Positions 6,521 to 12,076 of a DNA stretch of 12,076 nt are shown piece after piece (within the stretch, counting starts at the first letter, position 1; every line of letters begins with the position of its first letter). The stretch is from an uncultured Porphyromonadaceae bacterium (GTDB taxonomy: Bacteria > Bacteroidota > Bacteroidia > Bacteroidales > Muribaculaceae). Location: the NCBI GenBank assembly GCA_947178655.1, contig CAMWZB010000012.1, forward strand, positions 1 to 12,076. The letters run 5' to 3'. The notes beneath the pieces are model-generated. The model had not been told where the DNA came from and did no database searches. It was given only the letters and a program-made list of their open reading frames with translations. Position numbers and translations under genes: made by a program.

Positions 6521-7594
6521 TTATTTGCCGATATACCATGAGTACAGACGGCGCACACCGTCAGGGAGCTCGACTGTGTGCTTCCAGCCCAGAGCATGGA
6601 GACGGCTGACATCGCACAACTTGCGCATGGTGCCGTCAGGCTTGGACGAGTCCCACTCGATGATGCCGTCGAAGCCGACGGCATCAGCCACAAGCTGCGA
6701 GAGTTCGCGGATGGTGAGCTCCTTGCCTGTGCCTATGTTGATGTGAGTGTTGCGGATGTCGCCCCGGCACTGCGCGGCCACATCGGCGAAGCTGACATTC
6801 AGGAGTATGTGCACGCAGGCGTCGGCCATGTCCTCGCTCCACAGGAATTCACGCAGCGGAGCGCCTGTGCCCCACAGGCGCACACGGTCAGGATATATGC
6901 CGAAGGCCTCCAGCCCATCGGCAATCTCAGCATCGGAGGCGTCAGCGGAAACAGTGCTGACCGGCCTGGCCGCTAAATCGGCGCGGATGGCGGTATAGTC
7001 TCCCTGACCGAGCAGCTTGGCCAGGTGGACCTTGCGTATCATCGCCGGGAGGACGTGGCTATCCTCCAGATGGAAATTGTCGTTGGGTCCATAGAGATTG
7101 GTCGGCATCACGGCCACGTAGTCGGTGCCGTACTGCAGATTGAATGACTCGCACATCCGCAGTCCTGCAATCTTGGCCAGCGCATACGGCTCGTTGGTGT
7201 ACTCCAGCGGCGACGTCAGGAGGGCGTCCTCAGTCATAGGCTGAGGAGCTTCGCGAGGATAGATGCACGACGAGCCGAGAAACAGGAGTTTCTTCACGCC
7301 ATGACGCCACGCCTCACCTATGACGTTCTGCTGAATCTGCAGATTCTGATATATGAAGTCGGCGCGATAGCGCGAGTTGGCCATGATGCCGCCCACATGA
7401 GCGGCGGCCAGGACAACCGCATCGGGCTGCTCGGCATCAAAAAATTCACGGACAGCCACCGAATCCATGAGGTCGAGTTCGGCATGCGAGCGGCCGATAA
7501 CCCGAGTGAACCCGCGCCGTCTGAGATTGGCCATGATAGCAGAGCCTACCAGTCCGCGGTGACCCGCCACGTATATTTTTGCGTCTTTTTCCAT
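6521..7594 (-). CDS. fcl: GDP-L-fucose synthase
   Basis: Fcl (WcaG) performs the 3,5-epimerisation and NADPH-dependent 4-reduction of GDP-4-keto-6-deoxy-D-mannose to GDP-L-fucose. The protein has 357 residues from ATG at 7594 and is an extended SDR: nucleotide loop GHRGLVGSA (11-19), AAHVGGIMANSRY (64-76), the catalytic S108 in LGSSCIYP, and Y137/K141 in YALAK. It is longer than the roughly 320-residue E. coli enzyme because of an inserted segment around residues 195-245 (from GQGDYTAIRADLAARP to RVRLWGTG), which I associate with Bacteroidetes Fcl. An in-frame GTG at 7606 overlaps the gmd stop as GTGA and would add four residues; I prefer the ATG because family members begin MEKxAKIYVAGHRG. 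It lies 8 nt after gmd and uses its product, so the two are surely one operon. Confidence 0.95.
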   Translation of the reverse strand: MEKDAKIYVAGHRGLVGSAIMANLRRRGFTRVIGRSHAELDLMDSVAVREFFDAEQPDAVVLAAAHVGGIMANSRYRADFIYQNLQIQQNVIGEAWRHGVKKLLFLGSSCIYPREAPQPMTEDALLTSPLEYTNEPYALAKIAGLRMCESFNLQYGTDYVAVMPTNLYGPNDNFHLEDSHVLPAMIRKVHLAKLLGQGDYTAIRADLAARPVSTVSADASDAEIADGLEAFGIYPDRVRLWGTGAPLREFLWSEDMADACVHILLNVSFADVAAQCRGDIRNTHINIGTGKELTIRELSQLVADAVGFDGIIEWDSSKPDGTMRKLCDVSRLHALGWKHTVELPDGVRRLYSWYIGK

Positions 7595-7602
7595 AGGCCG
7601 TA

Positions 7603-8670
7603 TCACTTGCAGGAGCCGGCATTCAGCGCCGCAACGTCGGAGTCAACCATGATATTGACCAGCTGCTCGAAAGTAGTCTTGCGGGGATTCCACCCAAGCT
7701 CCCGGCGTGCCTTGGAGGGGTCGCCGAGGAGTTTCTCGACATCGGCAGGCCTGAAGAAGCGCGGATCCACCTCGATGAGTACACGACCGGATGCCTCGTC
7801 AATGCCTTTCTCGTCGATGCCCTCTCCTTCCCATCGCAGATTGATGCCGACTCGGGCGAAAGCCAGTGTGGCGAATTCGCGGACACTGTGGAACTCACCT
7901 GTCGCTATGACATAGTCATCCGGCTTGTCCTGCTGTAGAATGAGCCACATGCACTCGATATAGTCCGGAGCATATCCCCAGTCGCGGCGTGCGTCGAGGT
8001 TGCCCAGATAGAGTTTGTTCTGCACACCGGCGGCGATACGGGCGGCAGCCAGCGATATCTTACGCGTGACGAAGTTCTCGCCGCGACGCTCGGACTCGTG
8101 GTTGAACAGAATGCCATTGGCCGTGAACATACCGTAGCTCTCCCGGTAGTTCTTCATAATCCAGAAAGCATATAGCTTCGACACTGCATATGGCGAACGC
8201 GGATAGAAAGGAGTGGTCTCGCGCTGCGGCATCTCCTGTACAAGACCGAAGAGCTCGGACGTTGAAGCCTGGTAGATGCGGACCTTCTTTTCCATCCGGA
8301 GTATCCGCACCGCTTCGAGAAGCCGCAGAGTGCCCAGGGCATTGGTGTCGGCGGTATATTCGGGAACATCGAACGACACCTTGACATGGCTTTGGGCTGC
8401 AAGATTGTATATTTCGTCAGGCTGTACCTCACCTATGATGCGGACGAGCGACGACGAGTCGGTCAGGTCGCCGTAATGAAGGTCGACCTTCCGGCGGTCG
8501 TGCATGTCACGGACCCATTCGTCCAGATATAAGTGCTCGATGCGTTCGGTGTTGAAGCTGGAACTTCGGCGGATGATGCCATGTACTTCATATCCTTTGG
8601 CAAGGAGGAATTCGGCCAGAAAACTGCCGTCCTGTCCGGTGATGCCTGTTATAAGTGCTTTACGAGTCAT
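7603..8670 (-). CDS. gmd: GDP-mannose 4,6-dehydratase
   Basis: Gmd converts GDP-D-mannose to GDP-4-keto-6-deoxy-D-mannose, the first step towards GDP-L-fucose. The 355-residue extended SDR has the Rossmann loop [10 protein letters not shown] (9-18), the NADP-binding [11 protein letters not shown] (34-44), GDLTDSSSL (67-75), the catalytic T137 and E139 in STSELFG, and Y161/K165 in [23 protein letters not shown] and [16 protein letters not shown] follow as in other Gmd proteins. Length is normal. The gene begins 34 nt after mgtE on the same strand with no recognisable promoter in the gap, and is followed 8 nt later by fcl. The pair supplies GDP-fucose for surface glycans; no glycosyltransferase, flippase or polymerase gene is in this window. 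Confidence 0.97.
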   Translation of the reverse strand: MTRKALITGITGQDGSFLAEFLLAKGYEVHGIIRRSSSFNTERIEHLYLDEWVRDMHDRRKVDLHYGDLTDSSSLVRIIGEVQPDEIYNLAAQSHVKVSFDVPEYTADTNALGTLRLLEAVRILRMEKKVRIYQASTSELFGLVQEMPQRETTPFYPRSPYAVSKLYAFWIMKNYRESYGMFTANGILFNHESERRGENFVTRKISLAAARIAAGVQNKLYLGNLDARRDWGYAPDYIECMWLILQQDKPDDYVIATGEFHSVREFATLAFARVGINLRWEGEGIDEKGIDEASGRVLIEVDPRFFRPADVEKLLGDPSKARRELGWNPRKTTFEQLVNIMVDSDVAALNAGSCK

Positions 8671-8704
8671 GTATGATAGTGTTTTGGTTGAGGAGGCGTA
8701 TATG

Positions 8705-10075
8705 TCAGATGGCGATATCGGTCATGGCGCGGAGGAAGAACGTGGATATGTTCACATATATGAAGATGCCGACAAGGTCGTTGGATATCTGTATGAACGG
8801 CCCGGTGGCAAGCGCCGGGTTGATATGCAGTTTCTCAAGCGTGAGCGGCACGACTGTGCCCAGTATAGTAGCGAACATCACCACTATGAATAACGATACA
8901 GCCACCGAAATGGTTACGGCAAGTTCGGAAGGCATCATCACAAGATTGTATACCAGCACGACAAGCGCTATGACAGTGGCGTTAAGCAGTCCTACGAGTA
9001 TCTCTTTGCCGAGCTGCGAGGCGAAGTTCTTAATGTCAAGCGAACCATTTGCAAGGCCCTGGACAACAATAGCCGAAGCCTGCACGCCGACATTTCCTCC
9101 GGTGCCGCCTATGATGGGGATGAAAAGGGCAAGAGCCGTCACTGCCTGAAGCTGTGCCTCGAAGGTGCCGAGAATCACGGCTGCCAGAAGCCCTGAAATG
9201 ATGCCTATGAGGAGCCATGGAATACGCGCACGGGTCTGTGCTATGACAGAGTCATCGGCATCGATGTCAGAGGAGATACCGGAAGCGAGCTGGTAGTCGC
9301 GTTCGCTCGATTCGCGGACCTGGTCCATGACGTCGTCGACGGTGATGCGGCCTAAAAGCCTGCCGATGGAGTCCACGACAGGCATCGCCACGAGGTCGTA
9401 CTTCTCGAAGTCGAGCGCCACTTCATCAATGGGAGTCTCTGCTTTGACGCTCACCGGGTCGGCCTCCATGACGTGCTTGATTTTCGACACAGACGGATGC
9501 GTGAGCATCATCTTGAGCGGAAGCGTGCCGCGCAGCTTGTTCTCGTTGTCGACCACGTACACGTAGTATATCTCGTCCATATCCTCAGCCTGCAGACGCA
9601 TCTGCCTGATGCACTCGGGCATCGACCAATTCTCGTTGACGACTATCATCTCGGTGCCCATGAGGCCGCCGGCGGTGTCCTCGTCATATTTGAGAAGGTC
9701 GATGATGTCGCCCGCCTGCTCGACGTTGTCGATATGCGACAGAATCTCGTCGCGCTCGTCGGCGTCGAGTTGCTGGATGAGGTCGACGGCATCGTCAGTG
9801 TCGAGATAGTCAATCTGCTTGGCAATCTCTTCGGCCGGCATGTCATTGATGAGCTTGAGACGCTCGTCCTCGTCAAGTTCCATCAGGACATCAGCGGCCT
9901 TCTCCTCGTCGAGAAGCCCGTATAGATACTCCCTTTCGTCCTGATCAAGGTTCTGGAAGAGTTCGGCTATGTCGGCAGGGTGCAGTGACGCCAGCTCGGA
10001 GCGGGCCTCGGCACTGTCGTGCCGTCCGATGATGTCGCGGATCTCCTTGAGATAATCTTCAGTATACTCCTTCAT
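8705..10075 (-). CDS. mgtE: Magnesium transporter MgtE
   Basis: A 456-residue MgtE family Mg2+ channel of the inner membrane. The order is canonical: N-terminal acidic superhelical domain (about 25-130, repeats around [14 protein letters not shown] and [14 protein letters not shown]), a CBS pair (about 137-255, with [12 protein letters not shown] at its start), a connecting helix, then about five membrane helices from residue 285. Within the pore region [15 protein letters not shown] (318-332) and NPALATGPF (419-427) are conserved. D433 in ISNDLVG corresponds to the pore aspartate important for Mg2+ selectivity in the Thermus protein (my alignment by eye). The residues just before it, QIS (429-431), differ from the TT-containing form I expect. 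It follows rsmA after a 212-nt spacer with its own promoter and precedes gmd by 34 nt. Confidence 0.95.
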   Translation of the reverse strand: MKEYTEDYLKEIRDIIGRHDSAEARSELASLHPADIAELFQNLDQDEREYLYGLLDEEKAADVLMELDEDERLKLINDMPAEEIAKQIDYLDTDDAVDLIQQLDADERDEILSHIDNVEQAGDIIDLLKYDEDTAGGLMGTEMIVVNENWSMPECIRQMRLQAEDMDEIYYVYVVDNENKLRGTLPLKMMLTHPSVSKIKHVMEADPVSVKAETPIDEVALDFEKYDLVAMPVVDSIGRLLGRITVDDVMDQVRESSERDYQLASGISSDIDADDSVIAQTRARIPWLLIGIISGLLAAVILGTFEAQLQAVTALALFIPIIGGTGGNVGVQASAIVVQGLANGSLDIKNFASQLGKEILVGLLNATVIALVVLVYNLVMMPSELAVTISVAVSLFIVVMFATILGTVVPLTLEKLHINPALATGPFIQISNDLVGIFIYVNISTFFLRAMTDIAI

Positions 10076-10098
10076 GTCGGTCGGATATTTTTAACTTA

Positions 10099-10114
10099 CA
10101 AAAGTAGATAAAAA
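10099..10114 (-). promoter_or_regulatory. mgtE promoter, -7 box with T-rich upstream run
   Basis: On the minus strand TACTTTTG (10106-10099) matches the Bacteroidetes TAnnTTTG box and is preceded by TTTTTATC. It lies 23 nt before the mgtE ATG, exactly as in front of the TolC-family gene, with which it shares 16 identical bases. The predicted leader is about 15-18 nt, too short for an M-box or other Mg2+ riboswitch. No -33 TTTG is visible. Confidence 0.65.
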
Positions 10115-10287
10115 TTTCGAGACATCCGGCGCGAAGACGCGGAAATTTCGGAATCCGCGCACAGTGCAGTTCTTTTGCGGTGAATCCGCAATGAATCCGG
10201 CCTCAGGCCGACAGTGATACAAATCGCATTACGGACATCAATGTCCGACTTTTGTCGAACCGGGCCTGATATCCTGAGGCATATCTC
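10115..10287 (-). other. rsmA-mgtE spacer with several small hairpins and a GAATCCG triplet
   Basis: No gene is visible here. The spacer holds several inverted repeats: CCTGAG/CTCAGG (10273-10278 with 10287-10292, overlapping the rsmA stop), CGGACAT/ATGTCCG (10232-10238 with 10241-10247), CGGCCT/AGGCCG (10198-10210) and TTGCGG/CCGCAA (10175-10180 with 10186-10191). GAATCCG occurs three times (10151, 10182, 10193). The hairpins nearest rsmA may end its transcript, but none has a T-run on the minus strand. Confidence 0.45.
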
Positions 10288-11082
10288 TCAGGCTTTTCTA
10301 ATCGACGCCACAAGCGATGTAAGCTCTACGAACTGCTCCACCGAGAGCTGCTCAGGACGCAGATTGCCGAGAGGCGATTCAGGAGGAAGGACTGCGCCGG
10401 GAGGCAGCAGCGACCGGACGGAGTTGCGGATGGTCTTGCGGCGCTGCCCGAAGGTGGTCTTTACGACCGTCTTGAAAAGTACCTCATCGCATCCGAGCGA
10501 CGTCACGTCATTGCGGACGAGCTTCACGACACCGCTCTTGACTTTAGGCGGCGGATTGAACACGTTCTCTGACACGGTGAAAAGGTAGTCAACCTTGTAC
10601 CAGGCTTGAAGGAGCACGCTCAGGATACCTCGGGCCTTGGTGCCGGGCCCGGCAGCGAGCCGCTCGGCCACCTCGCGCTGGAGCATGCCCGAGCAGCAGC
10701 GTACGCGGTCCTTGTAGTCAAGGACGCGGAAGAATATCTGAGAGGAAATGTTGTACGGATAATTACCGATGACACAGAAGTCGCCCTCGGGATAGAGTTC
10801 GGCGAGGTCCATGCGCAGGAAGTCGCCCTCGACGATGCGTGGCTGAGGCTGCGGCAGGTGTGTATGGAGCCACTCGACACTCTCCTTGTCGATTTCGGCG
10901 ACCGTGACTTTATCGGCAGGATGCTTCTCAAGCAGGAATTGCGTAAGTACGCCCATGCCGGGCCCCACTTCGAGGACGGGCATGGAAGGATAGTCGTCAA
11001 GGGTCGACGCGATACGGTCGGCAACATTAAGGTCGGTAAGGAAGTGCTGACCTAATGCTTTTTTGGGTTTAACTCCCGGCAT
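10288..11082 (-). CDS. rsmA: 16S rRNA dimethyladenosine transferase
   Basis: RsmA (KsgA) dimethylates two adjacent adenosines in the helix 45 loop of 16S rRNA during 30S subunit assembly; its loss confers kasugamycin resistance. The 264-residue protein has the family motifs in order: KKALGQHFL (7-15), the SAM motif LEVGPGMGVLT (37-47), the acidic AEID (62-65), GDFLRMD (86-92), the catalytic NYPYNISS (107-114), LQREVAERL (134-142), FNPPPKVKSGVV (175-186) and FGQRRKTIRNS (211-221). ATG at 11082 leaves the usual few residues before the GQHFL motif. The TPR-type gene ends 27 nt upstream on the same strand, so the two are probably co-transcribed. Nothing is missing. Confidence 0.97.
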   Translation of the reverse strand: MPGVKPKKALGQHFLTDLNVADRIASTLDDYPSMPVLEVGPGMGVLTQFLLEKHPADKVTVAEIDKESVEWLHTHLPQPQPRIVEGDFLRMDLAELYPEGDFCVIGNYPYNISSQIFFRVLDYKDRVRCCSGMLQREVAERLAAGPGTKARGILSVLLQAWYKVDYLFTVSENVFNPPPKVKSGVVKLVRNDVTSLGCDEVLFKTVVKTTFGQRRKTIRNSVRSLLPPGAVLPPESPLGNLRPEQLSVEQFVELTSLVASIRKA

Positions 11083-11109
11083 AGTTCTTTCAATTGGTTT
11101 TTTTTGCGT

Positions 11110-12076
11110 TCAGAAATCATCGAGAAGAGGATCATCATCGCCTTCCGACCCCGGAAGCATAGGCACGGGCTGAGGCTTCTTGACCGGAGACGCAGGCTGA
11201 GCAGGCTTGGGCGCCTGCGGTGTAGCCGACGGTGGTGTGGCCGATGGTGGTGCGGCAACGGGGGCTTCCGGTCTGACTTGTCCGGATGCTACGGTGTCAG
11301 CCGGGACTGTGTTCATCAGCTCCGGCGGCTCTTGAGACGAGGTCTCCTGCGCCGGAGGAGCCTCAGTCTCATCCGGCTTCTCAGGTTCTTCCTCGGGCAA
11401 TTCCTCTATCTCTTCGGGTGTGAGAAGACCGGCCTGAGCGTCGACGTAGTTCTGGTTCTCGAGGTATTTGAAATACTCCTCGAACGAACGGCCCTGCTCG
11501 ATGAGTATCCTGAAGTTGGCTTCGCTTATGGCTATGGGGCGCACGCCGGCACGAAGGCGGAAGTCTTCGGAATCAGCCATTACACGTCGGTAATGGTCGA
11601 GTTCGGCCTGATTCTCGAATCCGCTGACAATCACCATGCCAAGCCGTCCGAAATTCATCTGCTCGAGATCGAAGTCTTTGACGACGAAAGACCGGAAATT
11701 GTGTCGCGCGATATCGAACAGCAGCTCATTCGTGGGCACGCGGTCGGTGTCGAACGTGAACACAAGTTTCTGCCGGGCGTCAGGATTGATTTCGAACTGT
11801 GCGGCAGTCGAGTCCGAAGCCATAGCAGTCGAGTCGTTTGTGAGCCTGAGGTCCCATATCATGCCGCGCATATTCGAGCCGGTCCCCGCCTGAAGCTCTC
11901 GGCCCTGAGCCATACCCTTGAGCCATGCAGAGGCCACCGGGGTGATATCTGTGTCGGGATAGCGCTCGAGCAGCTCGCGCAGAACGTCGTTGAATGACTT
12001 TGAGTCTTTCTCCGTGACGTAGGCCAGCGCATGGAGAAACATGAATTTGGGAAGAATCTTGCTCAGAGGATACTTC
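11110..12076 (-). CDS. TPR-type protein with acidic proline-rich tail, 5' end cut by window edge
   Basis: The minus-strand frame is open to the right edge, so the N-terminus is missing; 321 codons are visible, beginning KYPLSKILPKFMFLHALAYV. The first ~45 residues look like a helical TPR-type repeat ending in a BamD/Ycf3-like pattern (FNDVLRELLERYPDTDITPVASAWLKGM). A middle domain (about 95-205 visible numbering) has a predicted alpha/beta pattern with VFTFDTDRVPTNELLFDIARHNF, FVVKDFDLE and LGMVIVSGFENQAELDHY. I recall this arrangement from Bacteroidales proteins annotated only as tetratricopeptide repeat proteins; function unknown. The last ~105 residues are low-complexity: Glu/Pro-rich first (EEIEELPEEEPEKPDE), then Ala/Pro-rich with a tandem PPSAT, ending in GDDDPLLDDF. 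This tail is probably disordered. rsmA follows after 27 nt. Confidence 0.75.
   Translation of the reverse strand, partial: KYPLSKILPKFMFLHALAYVTEKDSKSFNDVLRELLERYPDTDITPVASAWLKGMAQGRELQAGTGSNMRGMIWDLRLTNDSTAMASDSTAAQFEINPDARQKLVFTFDTDRVPTNELLFDIARHNFRSFVVKDFDLEQMNFGRLGMVIVSGFENQAELDHYRRVMADSEDFRLRAGVRPIAISEANFRILIEQGRSFEEYFKYLENQNYVDAQAGLLTPEEIEELPEEEPEKPDETEAPPAQETSSQEPPELMNTVPADTVASGQVRPEAPVAAPPSATPPSATPQAPKPAQPASPVKKPQPVPMLPGSEGDDDPLLDDF

Noticed and set aside
6521..8670. Start of a capsule or O-antigen gene cluster
   Set aside because: Only gmd and fcl are present. The flanks are mgtE and a TolC-family gene, with no glycosyltransferase, Wzx or Wzy, and no base-composition drop typical of such clusters.
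10076..10287. Mg2+-sensing riboswitch (M-box) in front of mgtE
   Set aside because: The -7 box at 10099-10106 implies a leader of under 20 nt. The hairpins lie upstream of the predicted transcription start and would not be in the mgtE mRNA from this promoter.
10273..10295. Plus-strand terminator CCTGAG-loop-CTCAGG followed by CTTTT
   Set aside because: There is no plus-strand gene for it to serve; most of the T-run lies inside the end of the rsmA coding sequence. Kept only as part of the spacer description.
11104..11997. Plus-strand open frame (297 codons) opposite the TPR-type gene
   Set aside because: The Arg-rich start is the reverse reading of the Pro/Ala/Glu-rich tail. The minus-strand frame continues to the window edge and has recognisable domain texture, so the plus-strand frame is a shadow.
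1..12076. A new defence, mobile or secondary-metabolite system
   Set aside because: Apart from two partly understood exported or TPR-type proteins at the edges, every gene belongs to a well-known housekeeping family, and no integrase, transposase, repeat array or toxin-antitoxin pair is visible.

Overview
This window reads as an ordinary chromosomal segment of a Bacteroidales bacterium, possibly Muribaculaceae-like given the moderately high GC. The placement is inference from gene content, Bacteroidetes-style -7 promoter boxes (TAnnTTTG), weak or absent Shine-Dalgarno sequences, a long-form PurC, a Fcl with the extra internal segment seen in Bacteroidetes, and a DUF3078 protein. I see no mobile element, CRISPR array, tRNA or rRNA.

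Layout. (1) Positions 1-3768 are one minus-strand block transcribed right to left: phoH, purC, ubiE/menG and a DUF3078 outer-membrane-type protein that runs off the left edge. Gaps are short (45 nt, a 1-nt overlap, 26 nt), so this is probably one transcript from a promoter just upstream of phoH. (2) Positions 3769-4134 are a divergent, non-coding promoter region. (3) Malate dehydrogenase (plus strand, 4135-5136) stands alone and ends in a clear rho-independent terminator. (4) A solitary TolC-family gene faces it convergently (minus, 5270-6451). (5) Positions 6521-8670 hold fcl and gmd, the two-step pathway from GDP-mannose to GDP-L-fucose, lying 34 nt downstream of the magnesium transporter gene mgtE (8705-10075). 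(6) Upstream of mgtE, after a 212-nt spacer rich in small hairpins, lie rsmA/ksgA (10288-11082) and a TPR-type protein whose N-terminus lies beyond the right edge.

The genes are mostly housekeeping: purine synthesis, menaquinone maturation, central carbon metabolism, 16S rRNA dimethylation, RNA-related PhoH ATPase, Mg2+ uptake and nucleotide-sugar supply for surface glycans. No new biological system was found. The most useful observations concern regulation: a 16-nt promoter block shared by tolC and mgtE at the same distance from their start codons, repeats upstream of phoH, and start-codon corrections for phoH and fcl. The least understood proteins are the DUF3078 protein and the TPR protein with its long acidic, proline-rich tail.
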